A stretch of 64,000 nt of DNA, from NCBI GenBank assembly GCA_037952775.1, contig JBANAY010000004.1, forward strand, positions 8,060,001 to 8,124,000. The letters are read 5' to 3'. Of the stretch, positions 24,070 to 35,176 are shown one piece after another. The position numbers and the translations under genes are program-made. This DNA is from Clonostachys chloroleuca (taxonomy: Eukaryota > Ascomycota > Sordariomycetes > Hypocreales > Bionectriaceae). Every line of letters starts with the position of its first letter. Position 1 is the first letter of the stretch. The notes beneath the pieces were generated by a model. That model made no database searches. It saw only the letters and a program-made list of their open reading frames with translations, and was not told the DNA's origin.

Positions 24070-24490
24070 TCATTCGAGCAAGGCATGGCGGCGATATCCT
24101 ACCACACCGAAAAGCTCACTGCGGAACTTCGCGCCCATATACCACAGCTCATTCTTGATCAATGGGTCTCCGGGCACAAAGAACGGCGGAGAATATTCAT
24201 GTGTACGTCGTTCGGTTAAACTGACCCATCATGGCCGAAGCACAAGCCCGGATGAATATAGGGTCCTGCCGTTGGTCGACGCGCGCCAAGAGATAGTTGA
24301 GCACGAATCCTTGTGCCACAAGAGCAAGAAAGACGAATGTTGTTTTGATTCTGTTCTTTACGGAGTCAGGTCCCGCAGATTGTTGGCCAAGTCGAAATAT
24401 GACCAATAGGGTGAGGAGCATCGAGAAAACGTGGGCCGCGAGAACACTGTCCCTTACTCTCTCCATAGCTGCTTCTTTCGTTCGAGCCAT
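24070..24490 (-). CDS. Possible small two-helix membrane protein
   Basis: ATG 24490 opens a 97-codon frame with two hydrophobic stretches, VLAAHVFSMLLTLLVIFRL and TTFVFLALVAQGFVLNYLL, separated by a short polar loop. A coding-looking continuation with DPLIKNELWYMGAKF lies in another frame. A 58-bp intron starting GTCAGT and ending CGGAG would join the two in phase and end the gene at 24070. Alternatively the short 97-aa frame is complete. I do not recognise the family. Neither intron boundary is strong, so this remains a candidate. Confidence 0.3.
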
Positions 24491-25152
24491 TCTTCAGTAC
24501 TTTGCAGGTTCTGTTGTCGTACTGGATCAGGGGAGGAGTTGGGGATTGCCGTAGTCGTGAGTTGAGATGTGCAAGTTTGGTAGTTGTCAGTGGAAAAGTT
24601 GTAGCTCTCTGTATGGGCTGTTGCCTTTTTCTCCTAATAATGTTGTGATAAACTTGTTTGCCCAATGTGGGTCACTTGGACAATGAGAAACTGCATGTCA
24701 CTGACGTGTTTGATGATCTAAAACATGAGTGTGGAAGCGAAGGAGAAAAATGAATAGTTCTTTTCCATTCCAGATGTGGATATTCTCTACGTTGGTGACG
24801 TGTGATGAAAGAGTTGGAAAATGCTGACTTTCTTCTAGACTTGTTTCTAGTAATGCTGGAACGCAAGATGGTAGCTTTGCCACGAAAATACTTGCGAGTT
24901 GGCACTTAAGATTTGTTTGGATGAACATGTTTGATCATTTATTATTTGACGAGACCAAAAATTGTAAGGTTATTTGTCTCTGACTGATTGCTCAAGGTAC
25001 AGATCGGGTGACACGTGTTGGAATGCTGAGAAATGAGACAAACAATAGCAGTGTATCATTCAACTTGCTAAATACCAATCTAAAACAATAACACCAACTC
25101 CATGAGTTACCCTCTCACTTTTCAAAACTATTACTAATAATTTACGTTTATC
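24491..25152. other. Intergenic region
   Basis: 660 bp, AT-rich, between a small candidate gene and the glycosyltransferase 3' end. Only short frames were seen. No repeat or RNA gene recognised. Confidence 0.35.
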
Positions 25153-26743
25153 TTAAATGCATTTCCAATATGGTAACCTGTCAGTCATCCATCCACTGGT
25201 GTGCATCAGGCTCGTCTTCCGTTGAGACATGCCGGGCGCATAGCCCTGGCCCATGGCTATTTTATCGTCCATCTTGCACAGATCTTCTGTAAAGGACCAC
25301 ATCATGCATTCAGTCCATGATTTACATGCAGCCTCGCAGGCCTCGGCTGACTGCCAACCCTGCTTCCAGACAGCCTCATCATACGAGCTTCTGTCTTCAG
25401 GAGCTGGAGGCCACTTTTGGTTATCAGAGGTAATAGAGAACTGGCTGGCTCCGTTCTCCCACCATTGAGCGGGCTTCTCAATATGTGGGAGAATCATTTC
25501 ATTGAAGAAGTCGCGGTGCAGGAATGGCTTCTAAAGGCAGTTAATCGTCAGTATACTGTCACATCAAAGTGTGTGGTGATTGGGTTGGACGAACCGAAAA
25601 GTCCCAACGCTTCTCTAACTCATAGTATTGGGCCACATCCCGACTATGAGTCTTGTGCCACGACATCAAAGGATAGCACCAATTCGATCTGCTGAAGGAA
25701 AAAGCCCAATGGACAAGAGGGTTGAATCCCCAGGTGAACAGCTCTTCACCGTCATTCTCGCCAAACTTGACGCCGTACTGGTTCAAAGCGTAACCAAGCA
25801 CTTGGTCACCACAGCACCTCTCGGCCGTGTAGTTATACAAGGTCTCTGCCATGTTTGGGTTCTTCCCGAATGACGCCTCCCAAGCACCTCGGGAGAGCGC
25901 AAAACCCGCACCACCCTGGGCGAACACGACGTCCGACTTGGCGGCGTAGCTGCCCAGCCAGTGCGGCTTCCGCCAGTCGAACCCAGACAGGTAGCGGCGG
26001 ATGCTTGGGAGGAAGAGGTAGGCGTCGTCCTCCATGTAGACGTACCACTTGGCCTTGGGCCAGTTCTCGCCAGCATGCTGCACCAGGGGCACGAACTTGT
26101 ACTTGTCGATGATCCAGCCGCCCTGCGGACCCCATTCGTCTCCGTTCACGCCCGCAGCCTCAACGTAGAAGTTGTGGGCGTTGTATTCGGGCTGCTGGCG
26201 GTACACCTCAAAGTCGGGCGCCTGCTTCGCCTCGTCTGTCATGTTTGCGAGCACATCAATGATGGTGAAATCCCCAACTTTCTCAGCAAGGTCGGAGTAG
26301 ATGACGATGTTTTTGGGGGAAATTCGATCTTTTGAGAGTGTCGTAGAGAGATGCACAAGGAGCCGCTTCCACATTGTGGTGCCGCCAGTTTTCATGATGA
26401 GAAGAATGTCATCATCGTCATCTTCGGCCACAGCAGGGACCGAAGCGACTGGCTCTGGTGTTTTTGATTCGACTGGTTTGTCATTCTCAACATGGCTGCT
26501 GGGGCTATTGAGTGATGCGCTGGTTGGAGCACTTGGAAGGGACTTGGCTGTTGTTGTGTGCAATGGCTCTTGTGACTCAACCTTGATCTGATGTGGAGGC
26601 TGATTGGTTGTTTTTTGGACACCATGACCATAGTTCTCAACGCTTGGGTCAACCAGCCAGAAGAGAAGGATAATACATGTAGCCATTATTACGGCTGGCA
26701 CGAGCCGGTTATTTCGGTAGGTGACGACCATGTTGCCCTTCAT
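25153..26743 (-). CDS. GT31-type glycosyltransferase, type II membrane protein
   Basis: Two exons (25595-26743, 25153-25530) with a 64-bp intron encode 508 aa. A cytoplasmic tail is followed by one membrane anchor (VIMATCIILLFWLV, residues about 18-31) and a Ser/Pro-rich stem. The catalytic domain starts near ILLIMKTGGTTMWKRL. It contains the metal-binding DXD-type motif in WYVYMEDDAYLF, the Fringe/GT31-like AQGGAGFALSRGAW block and CCGDQVLGYAL. After the intron comes a Cys-rich stretch (ACEAACKSWTECMMWS), PAN/apple-like. This layout is the usual one for secretory-pathway fungal GT31 proteins, which act in the Golgi. Donor and acceptor sugars are unknown. A run of five Asp precedes the catalytic domain. 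Confidence 0.82.
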
Positions 26744-27840
26744 CTTGGCGGAGCCTGCAGGACAACTGACACCGCTGGAAGAAAGACAAGAATGTCGAGG
26801 CGGGCTGTAAGTAATACTATAACCGACAGCTGGGAATGAAAGGGGTAGAAATGACTCAAATTAGAGTGAGTGCCATCCTATCGGCGGTAATAATACGCCC
26901 GGGTGGCCCGGCTGCCTGGTGCCCAGCAGTTGAGTCCTTTAGAAACTTCCCCAAGGCCAAGAACTTCGCCCGGTAAGCGGCAGATGTTCTAGGGCCTACA
27001 GAGATAACGGCCAGGGGTTTACTGCCTTGAACAATTTGCCTTCGATGAATTCGTCCACCTCCGGGGGCGAAAGATCAAAGATCAAACGATACTGAAGGCG
27101 TCTTACCAGAAGAAGCAAAGCATGAAAAGCATGGCTCCGTAAAATGGAGCGGCTGTAGCATGGGTTACTGAGATGAGAAGGTAAGGCAGAGGGAATAGGC
27201 AGACACGGGTCCACACGAATGTAACGCTGACTGGCTGCCGGCAAGCCTTACGGAGTAATTTGCCATTTCTTCAACTCTGACCCTCACCGGCGGGACGTCG
27301 TGAATTTTGTCACGAAGTGGCGCAGTGGAATAATTGAATCCTTTTGATGCCAAGACCCGAGCTGATATCTCAGCGCATTGCGCGATGTTACATCTCGTAT
27401 AAGCAACAGCGCGATATAGAGAATGGTATCGAGAATGCCTAACGCATCAGTCACGCGTTCGGGTCTCGTCGAAATTTTCACTCGTAATTACTCGCCCCTA
27501 GCTTCTGCTCGGTGATCCTACGGTCCCCATCCCCCATGCCCACAGTTAGGGCTTTCGGATATAGTGATATGGCGGCGAAGCACTTCGGCAACGGCGGGCC
27601 TAGACCGTTGAATGGGTTAAGGCACATGCAGAATGCTGGAACAAGGTGAGTAACTAGGCAGCTGGGCATATGATGACACAATTTGTTGAAAACCCGCCGA
27701 AGCCCACATGCTAGAATGTGGTTACATAGACACTACGCTGGTACTTCTCCTGAGCTGATCCGGGTTTAAGCCCATCCTCTACTGTCATTCTTTTGATTCT
27801 AGCCAACGTTCGTTAATATTTAATACAACACGTCCAGAAA
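26744..27840. other. Divergent promoter region
   Basis: 1.1 kb between divergent glycosyltransferase genes. Several short minus-strand frames (26996-27244, 27284-27481, 27478-27681) lack domain features. It presumably contains both promoters. Confidence 0.4.
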
Positions 27841-29792
27841 ATGGGTGTGAGGGAAGTGTACCAGCAGGTTGGCTACGGTACGACTGTAGCCAGTCCTCGG
27901 CATGTTTCCGTCCTTCGTCAAGTGGTCAATGTTCTGGGCTGCATCGCCTCTCTGCCATTGTATTGGTTTATCACCGTCCACTGTCGGTGGCCAGTGACGC
28001 TGGATCTGATCATCACGATCGGCTTGGCGGAACTGAACCGCTATATCAATGAGGGTCGAAGACTGGCATTCCTTGATGAAGCAAGCTATGACTCCGAGTC
28101 TGACATCGAGGAGAAGAACCACCATGAAATCCATGTTTTGCGGATCGACGAAAAGTCTGCATCTCCTGTGGAGTCAGGATCAGCGTCCTCTCGGCTAGAT
28201 TGCCTCGCTGCGATCGTCGGTTGGCGGGAGGACCCATCGCTTTCACTAGAGCCTTGGAGAGTTACAGGACGACTCAGAACTGCGCATTCGTGCTTGTTGG
28301 TATTGACGGTAATGAAGCTGAGGATATGGACATGGTCCACGTCTTCAATAATGTAAGTTAACAACGAGCCTTTTGGAAGCATACGAGACTAACTCGACAT
28401 ACAACAGGTCTTCCCTAAGCAATCCCATGTGATTGACGTCCCAGAGCCCTTGGGCGAAATAGCCCATCGGGTGCGGAACAGAGAAATTGCCAAGCGCGAA
28501 CGAAACGGCCAAAAGATAAATTACACCGAAATCGATGAGATCGCTGTTCGCCAGTGTATCCAAATAGCCCGCTCGCTTATATCCCAGGCCAATCTGACAT
28601 TCAGTGGCCCTTATGGGACTCGTCAACTCTGCCTCCGACAACAACACATGCACAAGAAAGGCATCATGTTCACCACCTTCATTTTCGCTCTTGTGATATC
28701 TGACATCATGGGCATTGAGTTTCTTTGGAGCTCTGACTCAGACACGTTGGTATTTAATGACTCGCTGAGTCGGACTGTTGATGCTATTGCTATCGACCAA
28801 AGCATCGGCGGAGCTAGTTCTGGTCTGGTAGTTCATAACGGTCAAGAGAGCCTCGTCACTCTCCTTGCCGAAACAGTATACTGGGGCGAACTATATCTGA
28901 CCCGATCAACCCCTGCCGCCACCGCATCAAGCGACTGCCAGAGTGGACCCAGCACCATCTTCCGACTTGCTGCTTTGCCTCCCATCCTGCTTCCTTGGTA
29001 TACTCAGACCATTATGGGCAAGAGAATGGTAAAATAACTACTCTACTGGACGTTGGAAGACCTTGAACTGACAGTACCGTGCCCTAGATCATCAATGAAG
29101 ATCGCCACCTCACTACCAACCTCCTCAAGTCTGGATGGGGTGTCGTTTTTGCATCCGATGTCCTTACAGCAACTGACACACCCGCATCTCTCTCTCGTTG
29201 GCTTCGTCAACAGGTACGGTGGGCACGGGCTACCCACATCGAGTCGTTGCTACAGCCTCGCGTATACCTCAAGAGTCATCCTCTTCTCTTCCATGGCATG
29301 GCCAAGCGAGAGTTTGGTCCAGTTCTTGCCGCGATTGCCATGATTTATTACTTCTTCACTGCCAAGCAACTCATCGTGTTCTCTGCCACCGATCTCTTCT
29401 TCCGCTGCATCGTGGGGCTGGTATACAACGTCCTACGTAACCCTCACCGCCTGAGAGCCAGTTCGCTGAAATGGGTCATCCCCGGCATCGTATTCTACCA
29501 TGTTCCCCTGCCCGCTGTGCACTTATGGAGTATGTTGACCCTGACGGCGGATGGCTGGGGCACCAGCATGCGCGCAAACAGCGAACAGGCAAAGAAGGAC
29601 AGCACCTGGCAGGCGTGGTGGGAAAACGGCTTCTTCGTGATCTGGATGGGTGTCGTTGCTGGGTCGGCCGCAAGGTGGATGATGACCAATGTTATCCATG
29701 ATATCAGCCATTCTGTGTCCATGCTGGTGTTCTTTGGCAGCATAACGGTTGCCGGGATGCTTGCGTGGAAAGCGACTATCGCATCCTCCTGA
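27841..29792 (+). pseudogene. Processive GT2 polysaccharide synthase (hyaluronan/chitin-synthase-like) with a frameshift
   Basis: Three exons (27841-28352, 28408-29028, 29088-29792) with introns of 55 and 59 bp. N-terminal membrane helices are followed by the GT2 catalytic core. It keeps the first acidic region (VLVGIDGN), the DXD motif (SSDSDTLVF), the acceptor region (CQSGPSTIFR, NEDRHLTTNLL) and the processivity motif QQVRW, then several C-terminal membrane helices. These are the hallmarks of hyaluronan-synthase-like and Cps1-type fungal synthases that extrude a polymer through the plasma membrane. The frame breaks at TTT 28241-28243: after GWREDPSL the correct frame resumes one base out, as if one T were missing. 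No intron fits. With every catalytic motif retained, an assembly error is at least as likely as gene loss. Polymer identity cannot be read from sequence. Confidence 0.72.
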
Positions 29793-30116
29793 GTTGGCCG
29801 GCTTCATATGAGTCAAGCCTCTTTACTATACTCAGGGTGGCTTCACTAATCAAAATAGAAATTAGGCGATAAAGGTATTAGATTACATTGCTTCTTTTGA
29901 ATAGACTATAGAGAGATTCATAAACAAACAAGATACCTCAACCTAATATCAGTGTCATGCTATAAGTAGTGGTCAACAGGACCTAGCCATAAGAGAGCCA
30001 AAGACAACGGTAAATGCTGCCCTTGCGTAACAAAGACTTAGATTCAAAACTAAGGAAAAACTCAACAACAGCTAGAACTAGGTATATAGAATCGATCAAA
30101 AACCACCAAGATAAAG
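29793..30116. other. Intergenic region between convergent genes
   Basis: 324 bp, AT-rich, between two 3' ends. It presumably holds the polyadenylation regions of both. No other element seen. Confidence 0.4.
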
Positions 30117-30962
30117 CTACTGTGCTGAAAGCTCGTCTCGGGTGATAACCCAGAGCTTCTTTGAGAACGGCCCCTTGGAAACCCACGTCACATGCATTCC
30201 AGAAGTCAAGCCAATGAGATCACCAGCTTTGAAGTTGTGCTTCTTGCCACTCTCTGTTTCCGTAACCTCCACTTCTCCCTCCAGAAGGAAGATGGTCTCA
30301 TCGCCCAGCACCCCGGTATAGGGCGTAGTCATGGAACCTTTTTCGTCGACATGCGTTCCTGCGATGCCTTTGCCGGAGCGCCAGACCCCGCTCAGCATTG
30401 TGCCTGTAGTCCCGCTGTTTCGAATAAAGTAGAGCTCTCCAGCCACCAAGTCGCCCTCTTTGGGCTCTGTGAAGTGGTAGTCGATCCAGTCAGCCGGGCT
30501 GTCGCTGACATTATTGATACCGAGGTCAGTCGGGGGATTGGGAGTATTATCAGTCCCGTTCCAGATGCACCACCACTTCTTGAAGAAGGGGGAATCAATC
30601 TCCCAGAGAACCTCCAAATTCTTGGGCGAGCTGATGATTGTGCCAGGGCCAACAGTATATTTCTTGCCGGTCGAGACGACGGTGAGGGTCGCGCTGCCGT
30701 CAATGACACAGGCAGTCTCGTCGCCGAGGGGCGCGGAGTAGATGAGTTTGGAGGAGCCGTCCGCGTTGGCCCCGGGAGCTGAGGAGGAAGTCCTCCAGAA
30801 ACCGGCGGTAAGATTACCACTGGTTCCGAATTTGCGGGCGACGGTCACCTCGCCAAACACCTGCTTGCCGATCTTTGGCTCTTCCCATTCAAAGGGCACC
30901 CACTCAGCGGGACGTGGGATTGGGCTGCTGCCATGGACAATGTGTGTTTTAGGTTGGGCCAT
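30117..30962 (-). CDS. Bicupin (two cupin_3/EutQ-type domains)
   Basis: 281 aa, no intron. The start is ATG 30962 (MAQPKTHIVHG). The frame is open further upstream but has no ATG before it. Two tandem cupin domains share the pattern SGxxG.xxxGxWR ... GDET..xxxGxxx: FGTSGNLTAGFWRTSS with LGDETACVIDGSATL, and SGTTGTMLSGVWRSG with LGDETIFLLEGEVEV. They resemble the cupin_3/EutQ and ureidoglycine-aminohydrolase-like group. Each copy ends in a similar PFFKK/PFSKK strand, so the gene arose by internal duplication. Few His ligands are visible in the barrel positions, so metal-dependent catalysis is not assured. Substrate unknown, probably cytosolic since no signal peptide is seen. Confidence 0.75.
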   Translation of the reverse strand: MAQPKTHIVHGSSPIPRPAEWVPFEWEEPKIGKQVFGEVTVARKFGTSGNLTAGFWRTSSSAPGANADGSSKLIYSAPLGDETACVIDGSATLTVVSTGKKYTVGPGTIISSPKNLEVLWEIDSPFFKKWWCIWNGTDNTPNPPTDLGINNVSDSPADWIDYHFTEPKEGDLVAGELYFIRNSGTTGTMLSGVWRSGKGIAGTHVDEKGSMTTPYTGVLGDETIFLLEGEVEVTETESGKKHNFKAGDLIGLTSGMHVTWVSKGPFSKKLWVITRDELSAQ

Positions 30963-31831
30963 TATGGTAGGATATTCGTTAAAAGTAAGCAGGATGTTGA
31001 TAGCAAAGCTTGGTATTGAAAAGTAGCTGCTTGTCTGATTGCGTTTCAACTGGTAATGAATGCCTTTATTTATCTATTCGGTGACCATGATCGTTTCATA
31101 TGATCGCCAGCGGTTAGGCTTGAGAAAAGAACAACCCCGCTCTGCGGTCTTCTTAGATCCGCAAAATATGAAGCCATAACGAGTCGTGTCAAGGGGATGC
31201 GGCTGTTAGCTTGCGGAAACATCACATCCGCTCGTAATCTCCAGTGACATTACCCTGGCTCGCCACGCAACGCACCTGATAACAGACAGCCAGAGCCCTC
31301 GTGACCTACATGGGTAGGTGATATCATTCGCTCATCACCCGCTAACTGTTCTTGGTCTTCTAGTAGCCATCCAAAGCTTCTTTTGGGGTACACCACTATC
31401 TACCTCTCTCATTTGCTTTTTTATGTACTTCGAAGACCTCGGTACTTGATTCATTGATAAACCCCAAACCGTGTTGGCCATAACACAATCAGACTATAGA
31501 GTACCCAAGCTAGTCGGTTTAATTGCCTTGCAAGTGAGCAGTGAGGCAGGCTGTGATCGAAGCTTCCCAAGGACTTTAACGACAAATACGTCGGCTCAAG
31601 CAAACACAGACAATTAATATTTCATGGTACTTGGAGGGGGAACGGTTTGTCTTCTTATCCTTATTTTTTAATTTTTAATTTTTTATGATAAGAACGTTCT
31701 GAATAAATTACAGTGGTGTTGATGTTCAAAACCTATCTAAAAGATGGCACTCATTGTATTCGTGTATATCAATTAGCGGATCAAACTATATCTGAAATAT
31801 TCAACATCACTTGCAGCATTACCTATGTCCT
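30963..31831. other. Intergenic region
   Basis: 870 bp upstream of the bicupin and downstream of the ABM-like gene. It contains an AT-rich tract around 31663-31690. No gene or RNA recognised. Confidence 0.4.
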
Positions 31832-32371
31832 TCAATTGGCATGGGGACACTCTGCAGTTTTCTGCTCTTCCTCAGCCCCCTCTTTAGCCCCCTCCTTTCC
31901 ATCGGCACCGATGATGGCGTCTTTGAAAACCGCAAAGCTGGAAGGCGTCTCCTCTAGCACGGGGAAGTGAAACCCGCACCCGGGGCACTGCTCATGCAGC
32001 ACGGCCTGCTCCTGCGCGAGGTCGTACTTCTTGTCCTGGGTGTGATTGCAGACGGGGCAGACGCGCAGCAGCCGCGTGCCGACGAGCTCGAAGTTGGTGA
32101 TGATGTCCTCCATGATGGCGCCGTTGGCGGCCCACGCCTTGCAGTGCTTGTGGTAGGTGTCTTTGTGCCAGCCGTAGAGGGCACCTCGGCTCGTCCAGAA
32201 CGAGCACTCGTTGTACCACGTCGGGTCGTCTGGGTGCTCCCACCACGTCAGGTGGAGGAAGCCGTCGAGCTTCATGAGGTGGCGCCGTGTGTCGGCGAAG
32301 AGAACCTTGAACTTTTCGTATGCGTCGGGGCTGGAGAAGCGCACCCGCTGCATGCTCAGGTAGATGGGCAT
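31832..32371 (-). CDS. ABM-like dimeric alpha/beta-barrel protein with zinc ribbon
   Basis: 179 aa, intronless, ATG 32371. Residues about 1-95 fit the antibiotic-biosynthesis-monooxygenase (ABM) or related ferredoxin-like fold: an opening beta strand MPIYLSMQRVRF, DGFLHLTWWEHPDDPTWYNECSFW and a following helix. Residues about 105-145 contain CPVCNHTQ and, after a spacer, CPGCGFHFP, a treble CxxC pair typical of a rubredoxin-type zinc ribbon. The tail is Lys/Glu/Ala-rich and ends in CPHAN. ABM proteins act on aromatic or polyketide substrates without a cofactor or serve as small stress enzymes. The zinc ribbon could mediate protein contacts. Function not known. It lies next to a Zn2Cys6 regulator on the same strand, which may control it (inference). 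Confidence 0.65.
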   Translation of the reverse strand: MPIYLSMQRVRFSSPDAYEKFKVLFADTRRHLMKLDGFLHLTWWEHPDDPTWYNECSFWTSRGALYGWHKDTYHKHCKAWAANGAIMEDIITNFELVGTRLLRVCPVCNHTQDKKYDLAQEQAVLHEQCPGCGFHFPVLEETPSSFAVFKDAIIGADGKEGAKEGAEEEQKTAECPHAN

Positions 32372-32857
32372 GATGGAGGTTTGATATAGGACGGAGCGTA
32401 TTTAATCAAGCGACAAGGAGAGAGGGGCTTTGGAGAAGCGTAGGCTAGCAAATACAACAGGAGATGGTGAACAAGGGATAACAATCAGGAGAGTGTCTTC
32501 TCTTCATGGTAGACAGACGAGCTTTTATGCGTTCCATCAAGTGCTCATGTAACAGATACAGATACATGGATAATTTTGCCTAATTCGTCCATCGACGTCA
32601 GTCATGATCGGACTCCTCGAGCCCGATGCATCGTAATCGACGTAGATGCTATTGGTCCGTGAGACGGTCCGTCCTGATAAGCCATATCCATCCATCTGTA
32701 TCAATGTGCGGATGTGCGGATGTGCCATTCCGCCCCCGCATTAGCCTCTCTTCTACCCCGCGTTTGCTCTATCAAACGGTTCTCGACGGGCAAATCAAGT
32801 GCTTCCGATTTGCTTTGCCTTTGCTGGCTCCCCGCCAGGCATGTCACTACTCCCTCG
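32372..32857. other. Intergenic region
   Basis: 486 bp between the ABM-like gene start and the regulator's 3' end. It presumably holds the ABM gene promoter. A frame open on the minus strand here continues from the regulator but is not its likely end. Confidence 0.4.
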
Positions 32858-34850
32858 CTACTGGAACGACGTCGAGGGCTGGTTATCAGCCACCAGCTGC
32901 CAGCTGCTGTCCTGGCTGATAGCCCAATGCATGGTCTCGAGCTCGGCGTTGCTGATGCCCAGATCAGCGGCAGGGAGGTCCTGCCACAGGATTGAGTCGT
33001 AGCATTCACCCGAGGTCTCGACGGCGCCCCCCAAGCGCTCACCCCATCGTCAAAGGCCAAGCAAGGCCCCGGGTTCGAGACCAGAGCGTGGGTCACGCCC
33101 CATCTCGTGGCCAGGTTTTGGATGTATCTTATCGCGCGGCTGGCCTGGAAGTGCCACATGCTCTGGATGTCCTCGAGGCTCTCCAGGCAGATCTTAAGTC
33201 GGTGCCAGGAGAACCGCTGGACGGTGGCGTCTGTCGAGGTGGCGAGGAGCAGGTGTATCGTGGCGGCCCGCACCGTGAAGTAGATGACGACCGGTGGCGA
33301 GTCGGTCAGTTTGTGGAACTCCCGGAATCGAGAGAGGAGGACGGTGTGCGACGTGGCTGCCTCGGTCATTTCCTGGAGTATCTCGTCTTGCTCCCTGCCG
33401 CCGCAGCCAAGATACGGTAGATTCAGCGTGATTGGTGAGGTGTCAAAGGCCATCTGGAGAAAGTACAGGAATGGGTGGTGGGCTATGCGGTCAGAGCCCA
33501 GCTTCACACGAGGATCGATCAGGCCCCGGAGGTTCGCGATGGCTTGCTTGCAGTCAAGGCGCAGAGTTTGCCGTTCAGACTCGGGCATGGTCGCGAACCG
33601 AGGCGTGTACAGGATGTTCATGTAGTAGCCGTGTAGCCTCCACAGAGCCCATAGATGATCGAAGTAGAGATTCTCAATGGTGACGGGCGTCCCCGGGACA
33701 AAAGTCGTGGAGAAGCGTGGAATCTGGATATTGTGTCGCCAAGGGATAGAGGACATGCGTCCTAGCAGGGCAGCACAGATTCGGTCGACGGCGGAGAAGG
33801 CCCAAAAGGCTGTCAACTTCTCGCTAAAGTTGCTGCTCTGCTGCTCCCTCTCAATGGTCTCAAGCGACCAGTCGAAGACACCGAGCTGCTGGAGCAATGC
33901 CGCCGCCATGCAGTTGAACATCCACGTGCGAGTGGGATTCCCTCCGACGGTTAGCTCGCGCCAGACGAGGATGGTTAATGCGCGAACGGCAGCGAGGGTC
34001 GCCGTAGGCGTGGTGCAGGCTCTCGTTACCATTCTCTCGGCGCACTGCACCAGCTCGTCCCCGATGCGATGCTCCCGCGTGACGATGGTCGAGGCGCTGA
34101 TAATGGCAACCAGGAGCAGCAAGATGTGGTAGGGCTGGTCGAGGGAACACGAGAGCCCCGACAAATACTCGCCGTCGATGAGACACTCGAAGCGGTTTAT
34201 GCGGTCAGAGAAGTGCTGAAACGCCCTCTGGCGAAATTCGTAGTCGTGGAGCCTCGAAGGCCACGCCGGGACCATGTCCAGGTTTGACGAGGCGGCGGGT
34301 TCTGGGTCGAGACGAGGTTCTAGCTGATAGATACTGGCCGAGCCCAAACCTCCAGGGTCTATCCGGCGATGCGTCAGTTGACTAATCTCCTGGGCTGCAT
34401 GCGAAGTCCAGTCGAGCCCATGGCCGTCTGGGTGAGCATCTGGAGCATGTGACGGGCTCGGTCTGCTCGGTCTTCTCGCTGCTGTGTCTGACGAAGGTCC
34501 GGCCAGCGACTCAACAAGCGACTTGAGGCGGGTAATCTCCGAATGCAGTTGCTCGGTGCGGTCCCTACGAATAGTGAGCCTCACATAGACACTTCCGCCA
34601 AGGTCGATTGCATGTAGTGAGGTATACATACTTGCGAGATAAGGGCGGGCGCCTTGACCCGTACACACAACATTTTGAACGGCGGCGGCACAGATTGCAC
34701 ACGGGGCGGCCACCATCGCACTGGGACATGAGCGTTAGATCAGGTTCGACTTCATCAATATGATATGCAGGATCGGGAGTGCCAGACCTTCCGCTTGCCC
34801 TGGCGACATGGATCGCACGCGATCTCAATGCGACGGACGCTACAACTCAT
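32858..34850 (-). CDS. Zn2Cys6 transcription factor
   Basis: Preferred model: exons 34788-34850, 34632-34720, 33043-34564 and 32858-32980, giving 598 aa. The DNA-binding cluster straddles intron 1: CDPCRQGKRK, then CDGGRPVCNLC and the last Cys of CRRRSKC, i.e. C12, C15, C22, C29, C32, C38. A heptad-like coiled coil (LHSEITRLKSLVESL) follows, then the fungal-specific regulatory domain with HILLLLVAIISAS and FWAFSAVDRICAALLGR. The 3' end is ambiguous. A 62-bp intron (32981-33042, donor GTGAGC, acceptor GGCAG) leads to DLPAADLGISNAELETM. Alternatively that stretch is coding (it reads ECYDSILWQ just before) and one G is missing from the G6 run at 33027-33032. Either way the tail ends SWQLVADNQPSTSFQ. 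Target genes unknown. Confidence 0.82.
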
Positions 34851-35176
34851 GATGCTGGCATTGGGTGATGAAATGTACTTCTCAACATCATACTAGGGGA
34901 GCGGGGGAGACAATCCTGGATGGCAGTGACATTCTGATGATTGGATCTTTATCTTTGTCTGCTCATCCTCCTCATCTGACTTATCATCGAACTAAACCGC
35001 ATCTAGTTATGACACTCCGTGCCTCCCAAGTAGCATGTAAATCTTCAGTGGTTCAAAACTTGATCGATAGCAACTTGGCCTTTAATAATTTCCACTTCTA
35101 TTCGCAAAGGGCGTGGTATCTATACCGGTTACGAAGCAGTTGATAGCAATTCTGCTCAAAGGCTTTCCGGACCACG
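34851..35176. other. Intergenic region
   Basis: 326 bp between the regulator's start and the 3' end of the F-box/ankyrin pseudogene. It presumably holds the regulator's promoter. No element recognised. Confidence 0.4.

Noticed and set aside
23873..24409. 178-codon plus-strand frame
   Set aside because: Antisense to a better minus-strand membrane-protein candidate, no domain or composition typical of a protein.
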